DNA of 51,743 bases from GCA-2746795 sp964643965. GTDB taxonomy: Bacteria; Chloroflexota; Anaerolineae; Promineifilales; Promineifilaceae. Below, one piece after another: positions 33,497 through 41,964 of the stretch. The translations under genes and the position numbers were made by a program. Under the pieces are notes generated by a model that had not been told where the DNA came from, did not search any database, and was given only the letters and a program-made list of their open reading frames with translations. How positions within the stretch are numbered: position 1 is the stretch's first letter; each line of letters begins with the position of its first letter. The stretch covers positions 1 through 51,743 of the forward strand of contig CAZXVH010000024.1 of the NCBI GenBank assembly GCA_964643965.1, given 5' to 3'.

Positions 33497-33805
33497 ATGG
33501 CAAAGCAGAAAATCCGCATTCGCTTGAAGGCATATGATCATCGTGTTCTAGACCAATCCGCGAAACGTATTGTGGGCACGGCAGAAAGGACTGGCGCTGT
33601 GGTTGTTGGGCCGGTTCCTTTACCCACGAAGATTGAACGTTTTACGGTTCGTCGTAGCACGTTCATTGACAAAGATTCGCACGAACATTTTGAGATTCGT
33701 ACCCATAAGCGTTTGATTGATGTCATCAATCCTGATTCTAAAACTATTGATACGCTGATGCGGTTGAATTTGCCCGCCGGTGTTGATATTGAGATTTCAA
33801 TCTAA
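33497..33805 (+). CDS. rpsJ: 30S ribosomal protein S10
   Basis: 102 residues, complete. Binds the 30S head and, with NusB, antitermination complexes. Starts MAKQKIRIRLKAYDHRVLDQSAKRIV and ends DTLMRLNLPAGVDIEI, all canonical. It opens the S10 cluster; 81 bases of non-coding DNA follow before rplC, with a weak stem (ATAAAGTT/AACTTTA). Confidence 0.98.
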   Translation: MAKQKIRIRLKAYDHRVLDQSAKRIVGTAERTGAVVVGPVPLPTKIERFTVRRSTFIDKDSHEHFEIRTHKRLIDVINPDSKTIDTLMRLNLPAGVDIEISI

Positions 33806-33887
33806 ATAAAGTTAAATGTGCCACTGTGAAGTGGGACATGGGATGATGCAACTTTAGCCTGGTAGTTGACAGTCCCGGGAGGTTAAT

Positions 33888-34559
33888 GTGAAAGGTTTAC
33901 TAGGCGTTAAGCTTGGCATGACCCAGGTTATTGATGAACAGGGTGTGGCAACACCGGTAACGATTGTTCAAGCCGGGCCATGTTTTGTGACACAAGTAAA
34001 AACAGAAAGAACGGATGGTTACGATGCCATCCAAATAGGGTACGGAGAGACTAAAGACGGCCGTTTAACCAAAGGCCAGTTGGGTCACCTCGGACTATTA
34101 AAAAAAGACAAGCAGCATCCACAGCGTAGGCAAAGCAAAAACATACCCGCTTTGCGTTATCTCCGTGAGTTTCGCACCAAGAGCGCAGCCGATTATGAAC
34201 CTGGTCAAGAATTGACAGTAGCGCAATTCGAGATTGGCGACCGGATCGATGTCTCGGGCAAAACAAAAGGTCGTGGTTTTGCCGGTGGTGTGAAGCGGTA
34301 TGGTTTCAAGGGCGGTCCCAAAACACACGGTCAGTCAGACCGGTGGCGTGCCCCTGGTTCTATCGGAGCAACTTCCGGCACTGGGCATGTTTTTAAAGGC
34401 AAGAAAATGGCTGGGCATTATGGCAATGAGCGTTATACCGCTCAAAATCTACAGGTTGTGAAAATCGATCCGGATAAAAACCTGCTGGCAATTAAAGGGT
34501 CTGTTCCCGGACATAAGGGTGGCCTCGTTATTTTACGAGATTCCGCCAAGGCTAGTTAA
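33888..34559 (+). CDS. rplC: 50S ribosomal protein L3
   Basis: 223 residues from GTG 33888 behind GGGAGG. Early-assembly protein near the peptidyl transferase centre. MKGLLGVKLGMTQV opens the protein; the extended loop carries THGQSDRWRAPGSIGATSGTGH and FKGKKMAGHYGNE. Length and motifs are normal. Confidence 0.97.
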   Translation: MKGLLGVKLGMTQVIDEQGVATPVTIVQAGPCFVTQVKTERTDGYDAIQIGYGETKDGRLTKGQLGHLGLLKKDKQHPQRRQSKNIPALRYLREFRTKSAADYEPGQELTVAQFEIGDRIDVSGKTKGRGFAGGVKRYGFKGGPKTHGQSDRWRAPGSIGATSGTGHVFKGKKMAGHYGNERYTAQNLQVVKIDPDKNLLAIKGSVPGHKGGLVILRDSAKAS

Positions 34560-34572
34560 CGGAGGCGCTGTC

Positions 34573-35241
34573 ATGCAAGTTCAAGTATATAACATGTCTG
34601 GCGAGGAAGTTAGCAGCATTGATCTTCCCGCAGACATCTTTGAAGCAAAAATAAACCGTGATCTGATGCACCAAGCCCTGGTGCGCCAAATGGCAAATCG
34701 TCGTTTAGGCACGCACAAGGCAAAGGGGCGTTCAGAGATTAACAAGAGTACCCGTAAAATCTATCGTCAGAAAGGCACGGGCAATGCGCGGCATGGCAGC
34801 CGTCGTGCCCCCATTTTTGTAGGCGGTGGTGTGGCGCATGGTCCTAAAGTGCGCGATTACACAAAGAAGATGCCGCGCAAAATGCGGCGCGCCGCTTTGC
34901 GCTCAGCTTTATCTGTGAAAGCTGGCAATGGTGACATTATTGTACTGGATGCCATTGGCATGGATGCACCTAAAACCAAAGAAATCGTAACCATGATGAA
35001 TCGCCTGACGCAGGGTAACAGCACCTTGTTGTTATTGGCAGGACACGACAATAATGTGGAATTATCGGCCCGTAATGCGGCCGATGTGAAAGCGTTATTG
35101 GCTAATTACTTAAATATTCGTGATCTGTTGGGCTTTGAAAAATTGGTTGTGCCCCTGGATGCATTGCAAGTCATCGAAACCTTTTTAAGTGTTGACGCTG
35201 ATCTGATTATGGAAAGTGATGGCACGGACGAGGAGGAGTAA
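34573..35241 (+). CDS. rplD: 50S ribosomal protein L4
   Basis: 222 residues from ATG 34573 behind GGAGG; the open frame extends upstream into rplC but lacks support. L4 lines the exit tunnel. The tunnel loop GRSEINKSTRKIYRQKGTGNARHG is present, with the arginine/lysine pattern where macrolide-resistance changes usually arise appearing unaltered. In many bacteria L4 represses its own operon; no clear binding leader is seen here. Confidence 0.97.
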   Translation: MQVQVYNMSGEEVSSIDLPADIFEAKINRDLMHQALVRQMANRRLGTHKAKGRSEINKSTRKIYRQKGTGNARHGSRRAPIFVGGGVAHGPKVRDYTKKMPRKMRRAALRSALSVKAGNGDIIVLDAIGMDAPKTKEIVTMMNRLTQGNSTLLLLAGHDNNVELSARNAADVKALLANYLNIRDLLGFEKLVVPLDALQVIETFLSVDADLIMESDGTDEEE

Positions 35242-35244
35242 AAA

Positions 35245-35544
35245 ATGCAAATTCATTGGCGTAACATTATCCGTCGTCCTGTTGTGACGGAAAAAAGCAG
35301 CTATCAGGCTGACCTTTACAATCAGTATACATTTGCTGTGTATCCCAAGGTAAACAAAATCCAGGTGAAACAGGCGATAGAATTTGCCTGGCCTGATATT
35401 TCTGTGGAAAAGGTGCGCATCATCAATGTGCCGCCCAAACGGGCCCGTCGTTGGCGACGTGTTACCACGCGCAAGCCTGGGTGGAAAAAAGCAATTGTTA
35501 CTTTAGCGCCCGGTGACAGTATCGATCTGTTTGAGGGTGTTTAG
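35245..35544 (+). CDS. rplW: 50S ribosomal protein L23
   Basis: 99 residues; 3 bases after rplD. Sits at the tunnel exit and docks trigger factor and SRP. IIRRPVVTEKSSYQADLYNQYTF is the family opening. The loop with KRARRWRRVTTRKPGWKKA is the basic tip. A GAGGAG lies at the end of rplD. Confidence 0.97.
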   Translation: MQIHWRNIIRRPVVTEKSSYQADLYNQYTFAVYPKVNKIQVKQAIEFAWPDISVEKVRIINVPPKRARRWRRVTTRKPGWKKAIVTLAPGDSIDLFEGV

Positions 35545-35635
35545 AAATTAATTTTGAGCAGGGATGAGGTTTGTTGGATAGTGGGGTATATGTTCCCATT
35601 ACTTAGACAAACTACCGTCCGTCTCTGGAGGTAAG

Positions 35636-36478
35636 ATGCCGATAAAAGTTTTTAAACCGACTTCTCCTGGCCGTCGTGATATGAGCGGCCAGACTTTTGA
35701 AGAAGTCACACGAGATTACCCGGAATCTTCATTAACCAGTGGGTTAAAGAAGCGGGCCGGCCGTAATAATCGTGGAAAAATCACGATTCGCCACCGGGGT
35801 GGTGGCAATAAGCGCCGTTATCGTGACATTGATTTTAACCGGCGCGATAAGTTTGGTGTGCCGGCTAAAGTCGCCACGGTAGAGTATGATCCGAATCGTT
35901 CTGCTCGCATTGCTTTGTTAGTTTATGCGGATGGAGAGAAACGATACATTGTAGCGCCCTTGGGGCTGCGTGTGGGAGATGCTGTCATGAGCGGCCCTAA
36001 TGCAGAGATTCGCCCAGGGAATGCGATGCTCCTGCGTGATATGCCTTTGGGCACCCTGGTTCATGCCATTGAAATGCAAGTAGGCAAGGGCGCCCAAATG
36101 GTACGCGCTGCCGGTACATCTGCGCAGTTGTTGTCAAAAGATCATCCACAATTTGTGACCTTGCGTTTACCTTCAGGGGAAGAACGTTATGTGATGCAAG
36201 ATTGCCTGGCTACGATTGGTCAGGTGGGTAATGTGGAGCATGGCAATATAAAACTAGGGAAGGCAGGGCGGAAGCGTCATAGAGGTATTCGACCGGCTGT
36301 ACGTGGGTCTGCCATGAATCCCAATGATCATCCTCATGGTGGTGGTGAAGGTCGGTCTCCGATTGGTATGCCTGGTCCGAAGACCCCGTGGGGTAAACCG
36401 GCTCAGGGTCATCGTACGCGAAAGAATAAGGCTACGGATAAATTCATCTTCCGTCGTCGGACTAAGAAGCGTCGGTAA
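35636..36478 (+). CDS. rplB: 50S ribosomal protein L2
   Basis: 280 residues behind TGGAGG. Largest and most conserved 50S core protein, near the peptidyl transferase centre. GRNNRGKITIRHRGGGNKRRYR, VEYDPNRSARIALLVYADGEKRYI and MNPNDHPHGGGEGRSPIG (with the conserved His) are intact. A 91-base gap with several T-rich stretches precedes it. Confidence 0.98.
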   Translation: MPIKVFKPTSPGRRDMSGQTFEEVTRDYPESSLTSGLKKRAGRNNRGKITIRHRGGGNKRRYRDIDFNRRDKFGVPAKVATVEYDPNRSARIALLVYADGEKRYIVAPLGLRVGDAVMSGPNAEIRPGNAMLLRDMPLGTLVHAIEMQVGKGAQMVRAAGTSAQLLSKDHPQFVTLRLPSGEERYVMQDCLATIGQVGNVEHGNIKLGKAGRKRHRGIRPAVRGSAMNPNDHPHGGGEGRSPIGMPGPKTPWGKPAQGHRTRKNKATDKFIFRRRTKKRR

Positions 36479-36489
36479 GAGGTGAGAAG

Positions 36490-36771
36490 ATGTCACGTTC
36501 ATTGAAGAAAGGACCGTTTGTAAGTCCGAAGCTTATGAAGAAAGTTGAAAAGTTGAATGAGACAAAGGGGCGTCAGGTTATTCGCACCTGGTCTCGTTCA
36601 AGCACCATATTTCCGCAGATGGTGGGGCATACGATTGCTGTGTATGACGGCCGTCGTCATATTCCCATCTATGTGACTGAAAATATGGTGGGCCATAAAC
36701 TTGGCGAATTTGCGCCAACACGAACATTTCGTGGTCATATCTCTAAAGATGAGAGGAGGGGGCGTCGCTAG
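36490..36771 (+). CDS. rpsS: 30S ribosomal protein S19
   Basis: 93 residues. Opens MSRSLKKGPFVSPKLMKKVE, and includes RSSTIFPQMVGHTIAVYDGR and VTENMVGHKLGEFAPTRTFRGH. In the 30S head beside S13. AGAGGTGAG precedes the ATG. Confidence 0.98.
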   Translation: MSRSLKKGPFVSPKLMKKVEKLNETKGRQVIRTWSRSSTIFPQMVGHTIAVYDGRRHIPIYVTENMVGHKLGEFAPTRTFRGHISKDERRGRR

Positions 36772-36773
36772 AC

Positions 36774-37151
36774 ATGGCTGAAGCATTTGAAGTTAAGGCA
36801 AGTACGCGCTTCGTTTCCATTTCTCCCCAAAAGGCGCGTTTGGTTTGTAATGTCATTCGTGGCATGGATGCTGAAGAGGCGCTGAGTACATTGCGGTTTA
36901 TGCCTCATAAAGCGGCCGGTGTTGTGTTAAAGCTGGTGGAATCTGCTGTGGCCAATGCCGACGAAAATTTTGGGTTAGAGATAGATGAATTATATGTCAG
37001 CCGAATTTATGCTGACGATGGTCCGCGGCATCGCAAGTCGCCTTATGGCGGCCGTTTTGCCGGGCGTGGTCGTTTCCGGCCGATTATTGTCCGTTCGTCG
37101 CATATTACTGTTGTGTTGGCTGAGCGCGAAGTCGTGGATTACGACGTTTAA
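36774..37151 (+). CDS. rplV: 50S ribosomal protein L22
   Basis: 125 residues, 2 bases after rpsS. Tunnel protein; the beta-hairpin tip region reads YGGRFAGRGRFRPIIVRSSHITVVL. Slightly long C-terminal end (ERE VVDYDV). N-terminal FVSISPQKARLVCNVIRGMDAEEAL matches the family. Confidence 0.97.
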   Translation: MAEAFEVKASTRFVSISPQKARLVCNVIRGMDAEEALSTLRFMPHKAAGVVLKLVESAVANADENFGLEIDELYVSRIYADDGPRHRKSPYGGRFAGRGRFRPIIVRSSHITVVLAEREVVDYDV

Positions 37152-37163
37152 GGTGGTGAATTA

Positions 37164-37832
37164 ATGGGACGTAAAGTACATCCAATTGGATTTCGTTTGA
37201 AATCAATTCGGGATTGGAATACTCGCTGGTTTGCCGAAAAACAGCAATATCGCGAGCTGCTGCATGAAGATTTTGCTATTCGGAAAATGGTGAGAGATGA
37301 ACTGCCAGCGGCCGGCATCTCCAGTTTGGGCATTGAACGAGCTGCGCCCAATCAGGTGCAGGTGACGATTCATACGGCTAAACCCGGTATTGTCATTGGA
37401 CGCAAGGGCGCTTCTGTAAAAGCCTTGCGTGGCAAGCTGCGGCAATTGACAGACAAGTCTGTGCGCCTTGAGGTAGAAGAGGTTTCGCAGCCCGATACTG
37501 ATGCTCAGTTGATTGCTGAGAATATCGCTAACCAGTTAGAACGGCGTATTTCTCACAGCCGGGCTATGAAACGGGCGGCTATGCAGGCGATGCGGCAAGG
37601 CGCTGAAGGTGTTCGGATTGAGGTAAGCGGCCGTTTAGGTGGCTCTGATATGGCCCGTAATGAGAAAGTTTGGGACGGCCGTGTTCCGCGTAACACGATT
37701 CGTGCTGATATGGATTATGGCTTTGCTGAAGCGTTAACGACCTTTGGCATAATCGGTGTGAAGGTGTGGATCTATCGTGGTGAGATTTTACCGCAAAAAG
37801 CGGACGCGATGGATGTTTACATCAGTGAGTAA
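37164..37832 (+). CDS. rpsC: 30S ribosomal protein S3
   Basis: 222 residues. KH domain with GxxG-type PGIVIGRKGASVKALRG, and the C-terminal domain with SGRLGGSDMARNEKVWDGRVP. Forms part of the mRNA entry helicase with S4 and S5. ATG after AAGGTGG. Confidence 0.98.
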   Translation: MGRKVHPIGFRLKSIRDWNTRWFAEKQQYRELLHEDFAIRKMVRDELPAAGISSLGIERAAPNQVQVTIHTAKPGIVIGRKGASVKALRGKLRQLTDKSVRLEVEEVSQPDTDAQLIAENIANQLERRISHSRAMKRAAMQAMRQGAEGVRIEVSGRLGGSDMARNEKVWDGRVPRNTIRADMDYGFAEALTTFGIIGVKVWIYRGEILPQKADAMDVYISE

Positions 37833-37917
37833 AGGGTTAGACCAGGAGAGTTATTAGCGCTGATCTGGTGGTTGCTACTCTCTGTTAGGTAATCTTTTAA
37901 GTTTCGGAGAAGAAATT

Positions 37918-38334
37918 ATGTTGATGCCAAAACGCGTGAAATATCGCAAACAATTTCGCGGACGGATGAGGGGCGAGGCCAAAGGCGGCACGGATCTATT
38001 AAGTGGCGAGTTTGGTTTGCAGGCGTTAGAACCAGGTTGGATTACCAGCCGACAGATTGAGTCGATGCGCCAAACTATTGTGCGTAATATGCGTCGTCGT
38101 GGTAAATATTGGATTCGTATTTTTCCGGATAAACCGGTTACAGTGAAACCGGCGGAAACGCGAATGGGTAAAGGTAAAGGTTCTGTTGACCATTGGGTGG
38201 CTGTTGTGAAACCTGGTCGGATTTTGTTTGAGGTGGCTGGTGTGCCGGAAGATGTGGCGCGGGAAGCGTTGCGGCTGGCAACCTATAAGCTGCCGATCCG
38301 CTCTCAGATTGTTTCACGGGAGGATAAACTCTAA
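37918..38334 (+). CDS. rplP: 50S ribosomal protein L16
   Basis: 138 residues; MLMPKRVKYRKQFRGRMRG. Binds near the A-site tRNA elbow. The conserved MGKGKGSVDHWVAVVKPGRILFEV segment is present. ATG at 37918 (GGAGAAG upstream). Its TAA overlaps the rpmC ATG (TAATG), which indicates coupled translation. Confidence 0.97.
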   Translation: MLMPKRVKYRKQFRGRMRGEAKGGTDLLSGEFGLQALEPGWITSRQIESMRQTIVRNMRRRGKYWIRIFPDKPVTVKPAETRMGKGKGSVDHWVAVVKPGRILFEVAGVPEDVAREALRLATYKLPIRSQIVSREDKL

Positions 38335-38762
38335 TGGCTAATATCGTAGAGTTGCGTGAATTGGATAACGCCAAGCTGAATCAAATGTTGGAAGATGCTC
38401 GTGAGGGTTTGTTTAAACTTCGCTTTCGCCGGGCTTCTGCGCAGTTAGAAGATTACACGCAAATAAAAGAGACGCGGCGAGAAATTGCCCAGCTTGAAAC
38501 GGTGTTAAATATGAGACGTCAGGCGATTGGTATCGCTGAAAAGGAGCCGGCCATTGCGGAGGCGTTGAAGGGTAAGTCCTGGCAAGCATCTGCCCGTTTT
38601 GATTACGAGGAAAGTGCGTATTTGATTCAGTTTTCTAATGAAAACGGATCTAATTTGGCGACGGCCGTTGTGGACTTGAATAAAAAGAAAGCGAAAGGAC
38701 GCCGTTCATATAGAGCGCATCCAAAGTCGAACCAGGTTATGAACTTTGAAGTGGTAGGGTAG
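38334..38762 (+). CDS. rpmC: 50S ribosomal protein L29 with long C-terminal extension
   Basis: 142 residues, about twice the normal 60-75. Residues 1-65 are ordinary L29: ELRELDNAKLNQMLEDAREGLFKLRF and IKETRREIAQLETVLNMRR, two antiparallel helices at the tunnel exit. Residues about 66-142 are an extra domain (SWQASARFDYEESAYLIQF ... NQVMNFEVVG) with alternating hydrophobic residues suggesting strands, plus a KKKAKGRRSYR basic patch. It is not a fusion with rpsQ, which follows as a separate gene 7 bases later. Function of the extension is unknown. Confidence 0.95.
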   Translation: MANIVELRELDNAKLNQMLEDAREGLFKLRFRRASAQLEDYTQIKETRREIAQLETVLNMRRQAIGIAEKEPAIAEALKGKSWQASARFDYEESAYLIQFSNENGSNLATAVVDLNKKKAKGRRSYRAHPKSNQVMNFEVVG

Positions 38763-38769
38763 GTGAGAG

Positions 38770-39021
38770 ATGAGAGAAAGACGCAGGCAACTGGTTGGTA
38801 TTGTAACCAGTGACAAAATGGATAAAACGGTTGTGGTGGAAGTGACCACGACAAAGCGTCATCCGGTTTATGGCAAAGTATTGCGTTTACGCAAGAAATA
38901 TCAGGCGCATAATGAAGCAAATGATGCCAAGATCGGGGATCGAGTTGAAATTATTGAATCGAAACCGATCAGCCGCCGCAAACGTTTTGTGGTTACTTCT
39001 ATTTTAGAACGTGCGAAATAA
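38770..39021 (+). CDS. rpsQ: 30S ribosomal protein S17
   Basis: 83 residues, normal. RRQLVGIVTSDKMDKTVVVEV, followed by RHPVYGKVLRLRKKYQAHNE and IGDRVEIIESKPISRRKRF. OB-fold primary 16S binder. AGGTGAG before the ATG. Confidence 0.98.
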   Translation: MRERRRQLVGIVTSDKMDKTVVVEVTTTKRHPVYGKVLRLRKKYQAHNEANDAKIGDRVEIIESKPISRRKRFVVTSILERAK

Positions 39022-39033
39022 CGGTGATTTGTC

Positions 39034-39405
39034 ATGATTCAGAAAGAAAGTCGAGTCAATGTAGCAGATAATTCAGGAGCGCGTGAGCTTCTGGTTATTC
39101 AAGTGATGGGTGGATCGGTTCGCCGTTATGGTGGTATTGGTGATGTGGTGACGGCCACGGTAAAGAAGGCGGTCCCGAATTCTTCTGTGAAGAAGGGTAC
39201 AGTGGTGAAGGCTGTGATTGTCAGGACGAAGAAAGAGTTCAAGCGTGATGATGGCAGTCACATTCGTTTTGATGATAATGCGGCTGTGATTTTGGATGCA
39301 TCTGGCTTGAATCCGGTGGGAACTCGTATTTTTGGTCCTGTTGCCCGTGAGCTGCGTCTGAAAGGGTTTAGTCGTATCATGTCGCTGGCGCCTGAGGCGT
39401 TGTAA
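39034..39405 (+). CDS. rplN: 50S ribosomal protein L14
   Basis: 123 residues. MIQKESRVNVADNSGARELLVIQV and GSHIRFDDNAAVILD are canonical. Sits at the intersubunit bridge and binds RsfS. Complete. Confidence 0.98.
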   Translation: MIQKESRVNVADNSGARELLVIQVMGGSVRRYGGIGDVVTATVKKAVPNSSVKKGTVVKAVIVRTKKEFKRDDGSHIRFDDNAAVILDASGLNPVGTRIFGPVARELRLKGFSRIMSLAPEAL

Positions 39406-39414
39406 GAGGTAAAA

Positions 39415-39741
39415 ATGCGTATTAAGGTTGATGACGAAATTGAAGTGATTGCTGGTAATGACAAAGGCGAACGAGGCAGGGTGCAGCGTGTACTGCCTGA
39501 CAAGAATCTCATTGTTGTTGGTGGCATCAATATGGTGAAGAAGCACCAAAAAGCGCAACAGTCTGGTGGGCGTTCGCAAGTACAGGGCGGTATCATTGAA
39601 TTTGAAGCGCCAGTTAATGTGTCGAATGTGATGCTGGTTTGCCCACATACGGGGGAGTTGACTCGTATCGGGATCCGGCGTGATGAAAACGGCCGTCGTG
39701 TTCGTTTCTCTAAAAAGAGCGGACAGGATATAGAAGATTAA
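39415..39741 (+). CDS. rplX: 50S ribosomal protein L24
   Basis: 108 residues. KOW motif EVIAGNDKGERGRVQRVLPDKN near the start; GGRSQVQGGIIEFEAPVNVSNVMLV follows. Assembly initiator of 23S rRNA domain I. AGAGGT before the ATG. Confidence 0.97.
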   Translation: MRIKVDDEIEVIAGNDKGERGRVQRVLPDKNLIVVGGINMVKKHQKAQQSGGRSQVQGGIIEFEAPVNVSNVMLVCPHTGELTRIGIRRDENGRRVRFSKKSGQDIED

Positions 39742-39777
39742 TATATTTTAGGACCTAGGTGAGCCAGGGGCCAGAAA

Positions 39778-39830
39778 AGCGGTTGATCATGAGCCTGTTA
39801 TGGGCGAAAGGTGAAAGCCAAAACCGCTGG
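39778..39830 (+). promoter_or_regulatory. Possible leader hairpin upstream of rplE
   Basis: AGCGGTT (39778-39784) can pair with AACCGCT (39822-39828) in the 117-base gap between rplX and rplE. The gap is unusually long for this cluster and may hold a regulatory or processing site. The fold is only moderate. Confidence 0.35.
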
Positions 39831-39858
39831 TAGCCTGCCACTTAACCTGGAGGTAAGC

Positions 39859-40404
39859 ATGTTAGTGCCTTTAAAAGAGCAGTATAGCAATGATATTGTG
39901 CCTGCTCTTATGAAAGAATTTGAATATAGTTCTGTGATGCAGGTTCCACGCCTGACAAAGATTGTGGTGAATGTGGGCTTAGGTGAAGCGTTAGATAATG
40001 CTAAAGCCATTGAGTTTGCCACCAATGATGTTACGGTCATTACGGGCCAACGTCCGGTTGTGACCAAAGCGAAAAAGTCTATCGCCAGTTTTAAACTGCG
40101 TGAAGGGCGGGCCATTGGCGTAAAGGTTACTTTGCGCGGTGAGCGTATGTGGAGTTTTCTGACGCGGTTGGTCCATGTGGCGCTGCCCCGTACCCGAGAT
40201 TTCCAGGGTATTTCTCCTGATTCGTTTGATGGTCGGGGTAATTATACGTTGGGCCTGCGTGAACAGTTGATTTTCCCTGAAATTAGCTATGATAGCATTG
40301 ATAAAATTCGGGGTATGGAAGTTACCATTGTGACGACCGCTAAGACGGATGAAGAAGGTCGCCAGCTGTTGATGATGCTGGGTATGCCATTCCGGCAAAA
40401 TTAA
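39859..40404 (+). CDS. rplE: 50S ribosomal protein L5
   Basis: 181 residues from ATG 39859 behind TGGAGG; the open frame extends 16 codons upstream without support. Carries 5S rRNA into the 50S. RLTKIVVNVGLGEA, TGQRPVVTKAKKSIASFKLREG and RGMEVTIVTTAKTDEEG are canonical. Confidence 0.97.
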   Translation: MLVPLKEQYSNDIVPALMKEFEYSSVMQVPRLTKIVVNVGLGEALDNAKAIEFATNDVTVITGQRPVVTKAKKSIASFKLREGRAIGVKVTLRGERMWSFLTRLVHVALPRTRDFQGISPDSFDGRGNYTLGLREQLIFPEISYDSIDKIRGMEVTIVTTAKTDEEGRQLLMMLGMPFRQN

Positions 40405-40418
40405 GGTAGGAGATAAAC

Positions 40419-40601
40419 ATGGCGAAGAAATCAATGATCGCCCGGGAGAATAACCGGAAATATAAAGTGCAGATACGCAATCGTTGTGGCTTGTGCGGCC
40501 GTCCACGTGGATATATACGTCGTTTTGGTATGTGCCGTATTTGTTTCCGTGAAGAAGCGTTAAAGGGCAATATTCCCGGCGTTGTGAAATCAAGTTGGTA
40601 G
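40419..40601 (+). CDS. rpsN: 30S ribosomal protein S14, zinc type
   Basis: 60 residues, the short C+ form (type Z). Four zinc ligands C23, C26 and C39, C42 in RCGLCGRP and MCRICFRE. Also called rpsZ. GTAGGAG before the ATG. Confidence 0.97.
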   Translation: MAKKSMIARENNRKYKVQIRNRCGLCGRPRGYIRRFGMCRICFREEALKGNIPGVVKSSW

Positions 40602-40610
40602 AGGTGCATT

Positions 40611-41018
40611 ATGTCAATGAATGATCCGATAGCAGATATGTTAACGCGCATACGTAATGCACAGATGCGGTTGCATCCGACAGTAGCGATGCCGAATTCT
40701 AAATTAAAACAAGACTTGGCGCGGGTACTGAAAGAAGAAGGTTACATTGAGGATTATCAGGTTTTACCAGAAAAGCCTCAGGCTGTCTTAAATGTTACAT
40801 TGAAGTATGTGGGTGATCGCCGTAACCGTCGCTCTGTGATTACAGGCTTGGAGCGTGTGAGTCGACCAGGCCGTCGTGTGTATGTTGGTAAAAAAGAGAT
40901 TCCCTGGGTGTTAAGTGGTATGGGTGTTGCCATTGTCACCACATCGCAAGGGATTATGACTGGACAGAAAGCTCGTCGCCTGGGTATGGGTGGTGAGATT
41001 CTTTGCAAGGTCTGGTAA
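40611..41018 (+). CDS. rpsH: 30S ribosomal protein S8
   Basis: 135 residues. MSMNDPIADMLTRIRNAQ and GMGVAIVTTSQGIMTGQKAR with GGEILCKVW at the end. Key 16S central-domain binder and, in some bacteria, repressor of the spc operon. A second ATG two codons in is an alternative start. Confidence 0.97.
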   Translation: MSMNDPIADMLTRIRNAQMRLHPTVAMPNSKLKQDLARVLKEEGYIEDYQVLPEKPQAVLNVTLKYVGDRRNRRSVITGLERVSRPGRRVYVGKKEIPWVLSGMGVAIVTTSQGIMTGQKARRLGMGGEILCKVW

Positions 41019-41030
41019 TTGGAGGTTGCA

Positions 41031-41576
41031 ATGTCACGTATAGGGAAAGCGCCAATCCAGGTTCCTGGCAAAGTGAAGATAAATATTGAGGATGGCAACA
41101 GTGTGGTTGTTGAGGGGCCGAAGGGCGCCCTGGCACAGACGTTTCATCCTGATATGCAAGTTGGTTTAGATGAGGACGTGTTGGTGGTAAAACGGCCGTC
41201 TGATTCTCAAGAGCATCGTTCTCTACATGGCCTTACCCGGGCGCTCCTCAATAACATGGTTGTTGGAGTGAGCGATGGCTTCACCCGAAAACTCTTGATA
41301 GAAGGTGTTGGCTATCGGGCAGAAATGAAAGAGAAAACACTCGTTCTTAATGTAGGTTATTCTCATCCGGTAGAGTTTGAACCCCCGCAAGATGTGGAAT
41401 ACGCGGTTGAAGATCGAGGGAAAACCATCATTGTTTCCGGCATAGATAAGCAAGTGATTGGTGAACTTGCCGCACAGATCAGAAAACAAAGGCCACCAGA
41501 ACCTTATAAAGGTAAGGGTATCCGATACGATGGTGAATATGTACGGCGCAAAGCTGGTAAAACTGGTAAGGTATAA
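41031..41576 (+). CDS. rplF: 50S ribosomal protein L6
   Basis: 181 residues from ATG 41031 behind GGAGG. MSRIGKAPIQVPGKVKI, two homologous alpha/beta domains, and the end RPPEPYKGKGIRYDGEYVRRKAGKTGK. Near the sarcin-ricin loop and GTPase centre. Confidence 0.98.
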   Translation: MSRIGKAPIQVPGKVKINIEDGNSVVVEGPKGALAQTFHPDMQVGLDEDVLVVKRPSDSQEHRSLHGLTRALLNNMVVGVSDGFTRKLLIEGVGYRAEMKEKTLVLNVGYSHPVEFEPPQDVEYAVEDRGKTIIVSGIDKQVIGELAAQIRKQRPPEPYKGKGIRYDGEYVRRKAGKTGKV

Positions 41577-41587
41577 GAGGTATTATC

Positions 41588-41950
41588 ATGTCAATAAAAT
41601 CTCGTGAAGCGCGTGAACGTCGTCGGCGGCGGGTGCGCACGAAAATATCCGGTACATTAGAACGACCACGGTTAAATGTATTTCGGAGCTTGGAGCATAT
41701 TTATGCTCAAGTCATTAATGATGTAGATGGGCGTACTTTGGCCGCCGCTTCTTCTTTAGATAAAGAGTTGCGGTCTGAGATGTCTGGAAAAACAAAAAAA
41801 GAACAGGCCGGGTTAGTTGGTAAAGCTGTTGCTGAACGGGCTAAAGCTGTAGGCGTGGAAACGATTGTTTTTGATCGGGGTGGATTCCTCTACCATGGTC
41901 GCGTCAAGGCATTGGCCGATGGCGCTCGCCAAGGCGGCCTTAAGTTCTAA
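41588..41950 (+). CDS. rplR: 50S ribosomal protein L18
   Basis: 120 residues. RRRRVRTKISGTLERPRLNVFRS and FDRGGFLYHGRVKALADGAR. Binds 5S rRNA with L5. Complete. Confidence 0.97.
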   Translation: MSIKSREARERRRRRVRTKISGTLERPRLNVFRSLEHIYAQVINDVDGRTLAAASSLDKELRSEMSGKTKKEQAGLVGKAVAERAKAVGVETIVFDRGGFLYHGRVKALADGARQGGLKF

Positions 41951-41964
41951 AACAGGAGATTAAA

